From the NCBI GenBank assembly GCA_015679605.1, contig JAAAVE010000070.1, positions 1,634-12,976 on the forward strand: 11,343 nt of DNA, read 5' to 3'. Within the stretch, counting starts at the first letter, position 1; every line of letters starts with the position of its first letter. Source of the stretch: Podila epigama (lineage: Eukaryota; Mortierellomycota; Mortierellomycetes; Mortierellales; Mortierellaceae). A model generated the notes under the pieces. It saw only the letters and a program-made list of their open reading frames with translations. It was not told the DNA's origin and searched no databases. Below, piece after piece: positions 1 to 8,154 of the stretch. Both the position numbers and the translations under genes were made by a program.

Positions 1-89
1 AAAAAAGTGTGTGCAACAAGAGAGGGGGAGGCAACGGAGAACAAAATAACAGTCATAAAAAAGGAAAGAAAACTGAAATAGGACAAAAA
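1..89. other. 3' flank of the ATP-grasp-like gene
   Basis: This is the sequence downstream of the TAG at 90-92 on the minus strand. It is T-rich in the sense direction. No canonical AATAAA is visible before the window ends, so the polyadenylation site is either non-canonical or outside the window. Confidence 0.4.
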
Positions 90-2631
90 CTACAGCATCA
101 CCTCCTCCCAAAGGACAGAGTCTGGGTTGAGCGCTTTGAACAGGTCAAGATCGAACGATGGTTGTTGACCTGCATGGTCACCATCCGCCTTGTCATCGTT
201 CTTCATTAACCGCTGGCACATCTTGTCGATCGCAATCACAGAGAGAACCGTCTGGATGTAGGCATCAATCATATCGTCAACACCAAGTCCGAGCTGGTTA
301 AAGTCCTTGCGGTCCATGAGTAACAGGCGAGCTGCCTCGGTGCTCCATTCACCCGTAGGCAGTTTGACCGAGAGGTTCGTACCAAGCATCTCCCAAGATG
401 TTGTCGTTGGGTCATCTTGCAAGTGCTTGATCAACGGTTTCCGTGCTCGGCGAGCATAGATGCAAATAGGCCGGAACCCGTCCTTGTTGCCAGCAACCAT
501 CATGCGGAGGTCATTGACGAATGTGTTGTTCTTCTTGTTGGGGATCGTACCAACATGGTAAAATTTGCCATGCCGAGTCATTGACGACCATGAAGCATTG
601 CCCACAAGCGACTGAACAATGTACTTGTCGTAATGTTGTGGCGTCTGCATGAACTCTTCAAGTTCTTGTTTGTTTGTGATTGTATAAACGCCTTGTCCTA
701 TGAGGTGATGAGGTATGAGTGGAAGAGAGAGAATGAGAAAGACAGAAAGACAAAAAGACAAAGTACCGGCTCTTTGAGATGGCTCATTGTATCGCTATGA
801 GTATGATGAACCATAGTAGAATCTATCATTCTCTCGACTTTTTTTTACCTGCGTTGGAGTATGGAACCTTGACTACAGCATGACCACCCATGCTATCGAG
901 CCAGAGTGGAATCTCGCTCTTGGTCACATTATTAATCGTTTCTGGGATGCGAACATTGAGCCCTGAATCAGCAAGCTCTGCATTAAAAAACTCATACGCC
1001 CTTGCGGCCATCATCTTATTCCGGCCTCCCGCCAAGCAGGCAACTGTTTGGTTCATCACAACCGTGCGGGTATACAATGGGAATCGGTTCCATGGCTTCT
1101 GGGTCACATATCGAAAGCAAGCCCTGATCGAGTGCCATTCTACAGAAATAAAGAGTCGGGTTAATGGAGGTAGTATTAAGCCAGTTGCAATCTACTAAAA
1201 GGCACAAAGGAGAGGACTTTTGTGGAAAAAAAAAAGTCAAAAATCTATCTTACCCTTCTTTTCATCACGGACATACATGACACGGTCAATCCATTTGACT
1301 GGTGGGTCTTGGTCGTACTCGTAAAACTCTACTAGCCAGACCTTTTCATGCATCACCTCAGCAAGTGTTCCAGCATACCCACTGGCCTCCATCTGGTTCT
1401 TGTCATATACAACCGCGAGGCCACCAAGTGACCGATCTGCAGTCTCAATCATATCTTTGAATGCAGATTCGAGCACAAGACGATAACCTCCATGTTCCTA
1501 GAGATGTGTTCCAATTCAAATAGAGTCGAGTCAGATTTTTTTTTTCTGTCAAAACTAGGTGAGCTAGTGCGCCAGAGTACATGCGATACATGATGCATGA
1601 TAGGGACCTACATCAGACTCGGAAAGCAGTGGCATCGACTTTTGTCCAGATGGACACGAGTTGGTCTCAACAATGATCATTTGACGATGCCCCGAGGCGG
1701 TAGTGACGTTGAAGAGATCGGATCCTAAGGAGCGTGATATAGAGGATGATGTTTAGCCTTTTTTTTTCTGGTCAAATAAATAGCCCTTCCCTGCGACATA
1801 GAAAAAATGAAAAAAGCTTATTTTTTTTTTCTTACCAGCCCACTGAAAGTGCTTTGGACGATAGGCAAGGTACTTTCGGAGAACGTCTTCGTTCACCTGT
1901 GGATTCAGGTGCATATAACGAGCAATGATACGCTCGTTACCCAACGAAAAGAAATAACTAACCATTGGATGAATCTGAGCATTCAGGACGCGTGGGTAAA
2001 AGTGTTTTTCTGGCTCGAAATGCTCCGAGCTGACCTGGTGACCTTGAGGCGGCGCAGATTTTTTAAGCCTTGGTTCAGTATAGATGTTTTCTGTAATCTT
2101 TTGTGTGGCTAGGGAGATGGCGGCCAAGTTATTGGCAAGTGCGCGGTCCTCGTCGATTTGCTCCTGGTCACTGTTGGTGACATTGTTGTCACCCACCGTA
2201 TTGGAGCTCACACTAGGAGTACCATGGTCTTTTGACTCGAGCTTATTATCGTGGCCTTGAGAAGCTCCATGGGCTTGAGAGCTATGGCCATTACCATTGC
2301 CGTTCGAGGCGTTTGAATCACTTGACCCAGAGCGCTGGACTTTTCGTGCTGCAGCTGATGGTGCGCCACTGTTGCTGACAACATTTGTGGTCCTGTCGAG
2401 ATACTCGTCTAGTCTGTAAGCAATAGACTCGGCCATCGACGAGAGTTCACTCTTGGATATGGGTCCTCCACCCGGTGTCAAGGATCCTCTTGTACGGCTT
2501 GCTTGCTGCTGCGGTTCTTGCTGGCTATGAGCTTGAGGCACAGGTGTGGGTTCGTTCACGGGTGGTTGAGACGCGAGCATTGGGCCCAGAGGGTAGGAAG
2601 TGTCTGGTGTAATATGCTCGCTGCTTGTCAT
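90..2631 (-). CDS. ATP-grasp-like protein of unknown substrate, five exons
   Basis: Exons (sense order) 2631-1836, 1724-1612, 1497-1254, 1139-849 and 697-90; the four introns (111, 114, 114, 151 nt) are GT-AG and join in frame to 683 residues. Residues 1-190 are low-complexity (Q, S, N, G) and probably disordered. The folded part starts near 205 and contains [14 protein letters not shown] (284-297), [16 protein letters not shown], then [16 protein letters not shown], where K475 and the G482-x-G484 loop resemble the ATP-grasp lysine and glycine-rich loop. DLRMMVAG (D544, R546) and GTNLSVK (N589) follow in the order expected for ATP-grasp metal/nucleotide residues. The start is chosen because an in-frame stop lies just upstream and the leader has no other ATG. 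ATP-grasp enzymes usually ligate a carboxylate to an amine or thiol using ATP; here the class is inferred from motifs and the substrate cannot be told. The gene structure is firmer than the function. Confidence 0.8.
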
Positions 2632-3693
2632 CTTTTGGGGGGGGGTGTGTTACCAGTGCGGATTGTTTTTATTTTTGATGCTTATCTGTGGTGTGTATGT
2701 AAGGTGAGGAGGTATTGGTGTGATTGGAGTGTATGAAGAGGAATGAAGAAGAGAGAGAGAAAAGAAAAAAAAAAGACAAAAGCAGAAAAATAAAAAAAGA
2801 CAAAAAGAGAAAACAAGAAAAAAGGACGTGCCACGGGTGGATGGATGCGTGGCATGTTTGGATGGATGCGTGGATGGATGTATGGTTGGGCATATGGATG
2901 GATGGATGGATGTGGGTGTGGATGTGGGTGTTTGTCCTCTTCTGCAGCCCTGCGCAAATGAACACTCCAGCAGGACAACGTGCAGAAAAGGGCTCCTGCT
3001 TTCGCTCTTTTTTATCATTCTCACTTTCTTTTTTTCTCTCTTTTTTCTCTTGCTCCAATCAGCACGCACGAATGGGAACGCGTCGTCCTTCGTCGTGGGT
3101 CCAAGTTTCCTTGCTTTGGTTGTTTTTCTCGCCCCCTTCACCCTTCTTTTTTTTTTTTTTTTTGTACCCTCCACTCTCCTTTTCTGCTGGCCCTATCTAT
3201 GCCATTTCCCCCACCTCACACCTACCATATCTATCTCTCCTCAAACGTGGTTTTCTCATAGTCCAGGAGATAAGTCTTTTCTTCTTTTTTTTTTACAAGC
3301 CCCCGCAGAAAAGGTGACTGAAAGAAATGAAGCTGTTCCGCCAATCAAAACCACGATCTACCATAGTGAAGAGTTGGACACTGTCCTGCTGCCGTTTTGA
3401 ACCCTAAACCCCTTCCCACCCTGCATAAGTCATTCAAAAAAGTCTAGCGTGTTTGCGTTGAACACGTAGTCATTGTATATTTATCCCCCTAGCTGCCCAG
3501 TGCTGCCCTTGGAATACCCCATATGCAACCTCGTCATTGGATGAAAAATGGTATGAATCAAGAAAAATATGATCATTATATTGAACTATGGTACAGATGA
3601 ATGATGGGTACATCATCAAAAAAGATGTAGCAAAGATGAACACGCTGATACGTGAAGGTGAACGGAACTGAATGGCAACAACAAATAACAGTC
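2632..3693. other. Intergenic region: leader/promoter of the ATP-grasp-like gene and 3' side of the LITAF gene
   Basis: No gene is supported. Next to the start at 2631 lies a run of nine G (2637-2645), then purine-rich DNA (2740-2830) that reads as a CT-rich leader in the sense of the minus-strand gene. There is no ATG in that sense between 2632 and 2852. A GGAT minisatellite follows, then T- and CT-rich DNA with homopolymer T runs. CCAAT pentamers occur at about 3056 and 3340 on the plus strand, but no TATA box is convincing. Positions 3400-3693 should hold the 3' UTR of the LITAF-type gene. Open frames across the area translate to low-complexity K/R/E or F/S/H runs and are not coding. Confidence 0.6.
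2838..2930. repeat. Imperfect GGAT/ATCC tetranucleotide minisatellite
   Basis: Plus-strand GGAT units are arranged in blocks. A 14-nt segment GGATGGATGCGTGG occurs at 2839-2852 and again at 2860-2873. A purer GGAT run occupies about 2896-2912, and a GT-rich tail (TGTGGGTG-type) ends near 2930. The array lies 207-300 nt upstream of the ATP-grasp-like start and reads CATC/ATCC in that gene's sense. Confidence 0.85.
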
Positions 3694-4571
3694 CTAGTGC
3701 TCCACGCGGACAGGATATGTCCTTTCTTTGATCCTACTGTAGAGTCCAATATCCTCATGACAGTTTGGACAAGAATGCATAATATCCTTGCACGAGGTCA
3801 TGCACAAAGGAAGGAGACAGCATCCACAAGAGGTCACGCCTACAAGTATCAATCCAAGAATGCCCAAATAAGTGCAGGAACCTAAAAAGCACAGCAAAAA
3901 GAAAGGTAAAAAAAATATCGTCAGTTCACAAGCTGTATCAACGATGACGACAGTGATGATGACGACGACAACGATGATGACAATAACGATGACGATGATG
4001 ATGAAAAACATTTACCATTTTCTGGAGTCGTTTCCGTGAGAACCAAGTGTCGGCAGTGCTGGCAAACCACAATGTTAGGCTTGCTTTTAAGCTCTTCGAC
4101 TCGGATAGGTGTTCGGACATGGACCACTTGTGGGACAGTATTGGAGGTTTGACCGGGGTTGGGCAAAGGGGGTGGAGGCTTTGAGTGATCGGCGGGCAAG
4201 GGCGAGTAGCCAGTAGCTTGATAGCTTGGGTAAGCTTGCTGTGGAGTGTTTGTTACAGAAAAGCTCGCAGGGTGTGGAGGGTTGGCGGGGTAGGCGGGGT
4301 TGGGTGAGTGGCCAGCAGAGTGGTAGTTGGGGATATGTTGAGGGTTGTGTGGTCCTGCGTAGTTGAGAGGTGGGTACAGGGAGGATGTTTGGCCAGGCAT
4401 GGGTGGAGCCGTGGCTGACGAAGATGACGCGGCGGCATTAGGTGTTTGGTGTGGGGCGACGAAGGGTGAATTTGGGGCAGTGGATGGGGTGTAAGGTGGA
4501 GGACGATTGTTCAGGTCATCCTCATGCTCGGTTTCTGGCAGAGGCGAGTAAAGACCTTTCTTGTCAGACAT
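3694..4571 (-). CDS. LITAF-domain (SIMPLE-like) membrane-associated protein
   Basis: Two exons, 4571-4016 and 3881-3694, join through a GT-AG intron (GTAAAT...TTTTTAG) to give 247 residues. Residues 1-165 are proline-, serine- and alanine-rich and disordered, with a PPPY (PPxY) motif at 24-27 and YSPL at 8-11. The C-terminal LITAF domain has CQHC (170-173), a short hydrophobic, cysteine-bearing stretch from about 190 to 213 (YLGILGLILVGV, then CGCCLLPLC), and the closing HSCPNC (221-226). The two CxxC knuckles bind one zinc in this family while the hydrophobic segment inserts into the cytosolic face of late endosome/lysosome membranes. In animals PPxY motifs recruit Nedd4-type ubiquitin ligases (Rsp5 in fungi); that partner is inferred here. 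The split codon is G186. An in-frame stop upstream and an ATG-free leader support the start. Confidence 0.92.
3882..4015 (-). other. Intron of the LITAF gene, largely trinucleotide repeat
   Basis: A 134-nt GT-AG phase-1 intron. A CTGAC branch-like motif lies at 3920-3924, about 38 nt from the acceptor, followed by T-rich sequence. Positions about 3940-4005 are almost entirely GAT/GAC/GAA-type triplets on the plus strand (TCA/TCG in the sense). Confidence 0.85.
3940..4005. repeat. Imperfect GAT/GAC trinucleotide repeat inside an intron
   Basis: On the plus strand the segment is built from GAT, GAC, GAA and AAC-like triplets, imperfectly tandem. It fills about half of the LITAF-gene intron. 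Confidence 0.8.
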
Positions 4572-4619
4572 GTTGTGTCAATTGCAGTTGAGAATAGTTG
4601 TGTTGTGAGTGTGATGCAA

Positions 4620-4668
4620 GTGTCAATGAGTGAGAGAGAGTGTGAATGAATGTGCGTGTCAATGAGTG
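4620..4668. repeat. 13-nt direct repeat in the LITAF-gene leader
   Basis: The 13-mer GTGTCAATGAGTG occurs at 4620-4632 and 4656-4668, 36 nt apart, with a GAGAGAG stretch between. It lies 49-97 nt upstream of the LITAF-type start, so it is probably transcribed as 5' UTR. Confidence 0.75.
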
Positions 4669-4858
4669 GGTGTGTATGTGATATTTGTACAATGTGGTAA
4701 AAGAAAGAGGATGGTTGATTTTTACCCTTTTGGGATAAAAAGAAACTGTTGGATGCACAAGCCACCACCTTGCCAAGACTTTTACATCTCGTGGGTGTCG
4801 ACTTTCACGCAAGATAGACTTTGGCCAGCCAAGATTCAGATACAGTTGCAGACACATT

Positions 4859-4890
4859 GACACGCAGACACGCAGACACACAGACACACA
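4859..4890. repeat. Four-copy 8-bp tandem repeat
   Basis: Two copies of GACACGCA (4859-4866, 4867-4874) are followed by two copies of GACACACA (4875-4882, 4883-4890). The copies differ at one position. The array lies about 290-320 nt upstream of the LITAF-type start. Confidence 0.85.
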
Positions 4891-5340
4891 CCATCGATCG
4901 TTCTGTCCGTAGATTTCGGTAGATTGTCAAAATGTGGGGATAAACACCAAAGAGCTAGCCAGCATCACATCATCCGGGGGGGAAGAGGGAGGAGCATGGG
5001 GTCGAAAAGACATGCCAACAGAGAACATCCTCGGGATAGGTCTTTCTTTGTTCCCTCGCGTCTCCCTCGCGTCTCCTTTTTTTTTTTAAATACTCGTGTG
5101 CACTCCTATTGCATGATCACCCTTGTCATCTGCACTCGCTCATTTACAATGACTTGCAACTTACTCGCTCTTTTGCACTTCATTCTCACGCACTCACTCA
5201 CTCCAAAACACAACCCCAAATGTTGGTTTTTTTTTGTCGTGTGTTTGTTAACCTGTCTATCTGTTTGTGTTTCGACTGTTTCAATTCGTTTCGTTGCGCC
5301 GCCCATCCCTGTTCATTTGCAGCTCGCCATTGTCGTCGTT

Positions 5341-5390
5341 GCATTCACACACACACACTCTCACTCGCTCGCTCGCTCGTGCTCACTTAC
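5341..5390. repeat. CA dinucleotide run followed by CGCT units
   Basis: A run of CA (about 5346-5358) is followed by CT/CACT and then three CGCT/GCTC units (about 5365-5379). Simple-sequence DNA in the divergent intergenic region. Confidence 0.7.
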
Positions 5391-5641
5391 TTGCAACACG
5401 ACAGTGCACAAAAAAAAACGAAAGGAGCAGTTGTCTCCGTTTTCCTGCCTGCTTCAGGCACACACTGAGGCAAATGGCTTACAGTTGACACATCCATCCA
5501 GTTGTTCTTTCTAGGGATGAGGATGATGAGAATGGCTGAGGTCCACGTCCACGTCTTTGGCACCCTTGACACTCGACACTCGACCCTTGTTCCCTCTGCT
5601 CCTTTATGTTTTTCCGGATGTTGTGACGGATGACTGCATGA

Positions 5642-5686
5642 CATCCAACCATCCGTCTATCCATCCATCCATCCATCCATTCATCC
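5642..5686. repeat. ATCC tetranucleotide microsatellite
   Basis: Five exact ATCC units (5659-5678), then ATTC and ATCC, with degenerate ATCC units on the left. It lies roughly 300-350 nt upstream of the TATA box of the plus-strand gene. Confidence 0.85.
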
Positions 5687-5989
5687 TATGGCGGCTCTCT
5701 GCTCCATCCGTTCCCGGACTTTGTTGCTCGCCCTATTCCCCTCCATGTCTATTTTGAAAAATATCCTTCCGTTTCCATTTGTTTCTTGTTTTCCTGTCAT
5801 TTAACACGTCTCCACCGTACACATGTTGTCTGTTGCTTACTAGCTATTGGGATGGCTGTTGGGACTGATGGTATCCAAGCTATGGTGCCTTGAGGAAAGG
5901 GAGACACTCAGACCCAGGAACCCTCCCGTCATCCATTCTTCTTTCCATGCCGACACTCCTCGTCCCCCCTCCCTCATACATATTAAAAG

Positions 5990-5997
5990 TATAAAAG
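5990..5997 (+). promoter_or_regulatory. TATA box for the putative secreted-protein gene
   Basis: TATAAAAG at 5990-5997, followed by CT-rich sequence suited to transcription initiation. An inverted CCAAT (ATTGG) lies at 5846-5850. No ATG occurs from here to the start codon at 6510, as expected of a long leader. Confidence 0.65.
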
Positions 5998-6509
5998 CGA
6001 CCAGACTTTTTTCGCGTTCAGAATCGCATTCGCTTTTTTTCTGGATTCTGATTCTCTTCTGTTCGCCACTTTGACTATACCTTTTCCTTTTTGACCTCTT
6101 CTTCATTCACATTAACACGTCCTAACCAACTCTCTTTGTCTTCTTGCATAGAACCCACTCTACCCTTTTGTCCACCCATCTTCACCCATCTTCACTCCTC
6201 ATTAAAGTCTCCTCCTCTTCTTCTTCTTCCTCTCCTCCTCATCCCCCCTTTTTTTCCCCAGAGATTCCCATTCAACCTCACTCTCTCTTCTTCTTTTTTT
6301 TTTCTTCTTCTTATTTTGTCCTTTGCACAACATTGTCTCTTTGTCTTTTCTTTTACACACTTGCACACGCACACTTTTTATCCACAACACACACTTCACT
6401 CTTTCCTTCATCTTATTCCTTCTTGCCAATTGACTTAACACACTTGAACATACCCCAACCCTTGTCTCTACTGAACAAAACACGAACAAAACACATTCAA
6501 AAAATAAAA
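5998..6509 (+). promoter_or_regulatory. Long ATG-free, CT-rich leader
   Basis: About 510 nt dominated by C and T with CTT/CCT runs, changing to A/C-rich sequence over the last ~90 nt and ending in AAAATAAAA just before the start codon. I find no plus-strand ATG anywhere in it. A spliced leader intron cannot be excluded (the TTGCATAG near 6145 could be an acceptor), but no matching donor is convincing. Confidence 0.55.
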
Positions 6510-7315
6510 ATGTCATCCAACACTCACACACGAAATCCTCGCACACATGCACCGCCACCACCACCACCACAACAACAACAACAACAATGTTACACTCGAA
6601 CACGATGTTATCGTCCAACACGCTCTCTTCTCTGTCTATCCATCCTCGCTTTTACTTTACTTTCATCGGATCCCCACCTTTCAGACACTGCTGCTGTGGT
6701 TCAAGCTTACCCTGTACAGCAAAACACAGACACACTCTGGAAACGCATCCCACAGATCCAAGATGGATCCGGTACCATCAATAACCAAGGCCCCCATACA
6801 CCTTACTTGCCTTATGACTCAGCTCTATCCAATGATCATCTCAAGACTGGACAAGGAGAAGAAGGCTCCCGGCCTAACAAGAGAATGCTCTATGCATCCA
6901 CCATACCAACCACAAGCACAGAGAAGGCTCAATTGGCCAAGAGAACCACTCAAGAAAAGAGGAGAATGACACGGAGCAAACGTAGTCTATTTTCAGGCAT
7001 TTACAGCAATGATGATATTGATGAGAAAATCAATATCGACAACAATAACAGGAACAACAATAACATCAATAGCGATGACGATGACGACGAGTATGGTACT
7101 GGCACTCGTCCCTATACAGACTCGAGTGCGACGAGTGACAGCATCAGCCGAATCCAAGGGGCAACCAAGGATCAGGAGGTGGCGCATGAGCGCCTTCGGG
7201 AAAGTTGGTATCATCGCCCGTCCCTTGTCATGGGCGAGCCTACCGTCCCCTCAGAAGTCAGCACAGGTACCCATGACGGTAGCACGAGCGGCGCCCTACG
7301 GCAGACGACTACCTC

Positions 7316-7351
<36 letters not shown>

Positions 7352-7796
7352 GTCAGAGCAAGTCGATGATCTGCCAGATTACTATTACTGGGCAGATGGT
7401 GAAGATGGCGAGGACATTGATGACGATGAACAGGGCACGACTATTATTGAACCCCAGTATCCATCTTATGACCTCTTCCAGGAAGACGATGAAAATGACG
7501 ATATCGGTATCCGGGACGGTAATACTGCTGTTGACAGTCAGATTGAGGAAGAAGAGGAAGAACGCCATCGTCGTATGATGCGCCAGATGCGTCAATACCA
7601 ACAGCTGCGACATCATTCTACACCATCACGTTCCGGTGGTGGTAGTGGAGGATGGATGGTTGACGAATGGGAGGAAGACCTTGAGACAGATATGGATGAA
7701 CTCATGGACTGGATCGAGGATGACGATCATCATGTACCCACCAATGACCACAATTCAAGGCTCCAACAACAACGCAACCATCGCTTTTCGTTCTAA
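6510..7796 (+). CDS. Putative secreted or membrane-anchored precursor with dibasic sites, unrecognised
   Basis: One uninterrupted frame of 428 residues; no family recognised. The ATG has an A-rich context with A at -3 and is the first ATG after the TATA box. A basic n-region with polyproline (15-20) and polyglutamine (21-26) leads into a hydrophobic core at 39-52 (SLLCLSILAFTLLS). VVQA before Y67 could be a signal-peptidase site, though it is far from the core, so a signal anchor is possible. Dibasic sites follow: K78-R79, K124-R125, K144-R145, K150-R151-R152 and an RSKR (155-158) of furin/Kex2 type. Beyond them the chain is low-complexity: polyN/D (about 168-194), a 12-Q run (270-281), acidic clusters (297-307, 324-331, 346-351), SGGGSGG, and a C-terminal W/D/E segment. 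This could be a processed secreted precursor, but the peptides between sites are not repeats. An AATAAA follows at 7825. Confidence 0.75.
6556..6588 (+). repeat. CCA then CAA codon repeat
   Basis: A coding trinucleotide repeat of CCA/CCG-type codons followed by CAA codons, giving six prolines then six glutamines at residues 15-26, just before the hydrophobic segment of the 428-residue protein. Confidence 0.8.
7317..7352 (+). repeat. CAA repeat encoding twelve glutamines
   Basis: Eleven CAA codons and one CAG encode Q270-Q281 of the putative secreted protein. The near-pure CAA run points to recent slippage. Confidence 0.9.
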
Positions 7797-7824
7797 ATCC
7801 TATGTTGTGCAGGTGTTCCTTGTG

Positions 7825-7830
7825 AATAAA
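7825..7830 (+). terminator. Poly(A) signal of the secreted-protein gene
   Basis: AATAAA 29 nt after the TAA stop that ends at 7796. The spacing implies a very short 3' UTR. Confidence 0.6.
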
Positions 7831-7975
7831 AAAGGAGAGAGAATGTATTCGAAAGATATGTTCAAACATTGCACTTGCGCTATGGTTCTCATTAGTGCAG
7901 TGCAAAAGGCAAGGCGGTTGGTTGTCCTATCGTGGAGGCGTATTTGTATATTTGCGTGAGATAAAGCAAGCTTAT

Positions 7976-7990
7976 TTTATTGAGTTTATT
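7976..7990 (-). terminator. Two poly(A) signals of the NADH dehydrogenase gene
   Basis: Minus-strand AATAAA at 7990-7985 and again at 7981-7976, about 165-180 nt past the TAA at 8157-8155. Adjacent copies are consistent with a 3' end near 7950-7970. Confidence 0.6.
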
Positions 7991-8154
7991 CCCGTAACTC
8001 GTCTATGAAAATGCGGAAAAATGCAAGAATGTAAAGAAAATGACAGACAATATAACAGAAGGAAGGAAATGAAAGAAATGAAAGAATTGAAAGAGACAAA
8101 AAATGAAAAGAAAGAAAAGGAAGAAAGAGATAATGCCGAGACTTCGGGTCGATC

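Larger units (their letters stand above)
4572..5989. other. Divergent intergenic region between the LITAF-type and secreted-protein genes
   Basis: No gene is supported. The left part (4572-4784) is the leader of the minus-strand LITAF gene, ATG-free in that sense and rich in GAGAGAG/GTGTGT. The middle has the 8-bp tandem array at 4859-4890 and CT-rich, homopolymer-T DNA. Positions 5341-5390 carry a CA run followed by CGCT units. An ATCC repeat lies at 5642-5686. Direct doublets also occur near 5542-5556 (GTCCAC twice) and 5570-5583 (CACTCGA twice). The longest open frame here (4924-5514, plus) has low-complexity composition, lacks any recognisable domain and is rejected as a gene. Confidence 0.6.
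7797..8154. other. Convergent 3' intergenic region
   Basis: Separates the stop codons of the plus-strand secreted-protein gene and the minus-strand NADH dehydrogenase gene. It holds an AATAAA on the plus strand and two on the minus strand. The part next to the NADH dehydrogenase stop (8040-8130) is GAAA-rich on the plus strand, hence TTTC-rich in that gene's 3' UTR. No gene is seen. Confidence 0.7.

Noticed and set aside
2650-3400. Several overlapping open frames of 90-197 codons on both strands
   Set aside because: They translate homopolymer, GGAT and CT/GA repeats into K/E/R, H/I/P or F/S runs. All frames are open together because of low complexity, not coding constraint.
3398-3416. CCCTAAACCCC, resembling a telomere repeat unit
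   Set aside because: A single copy with no tandem array; chance in C/A-rich DNA.
4924-5514. Plus-strand open frame of 196 codons in the divergent intergenic region
   Set aside because: Its product is a string of simple-sequence translations (H/T/S/L/C runs) with no domain, it crosses CA and CGCT microsatellites, and equally long open frames occur in the other two plus frames nearby.
6144-6509. N-terminal extension of the secreted-protein frame
   Set aside because: The extension begins with TTG, has no ATG, and encodes S/P/F/H runs from the CT-rich leader. The ATG at 6510 has a good context.
7009-7578. Second long plus frame within the secreted-protein gene
   Set aside because: It is open because the host codons are repetitive (GAT, AAC, CAA); its product is M/T/N/R-rich with no domain, and the host frame has the better start, leader and stop context.
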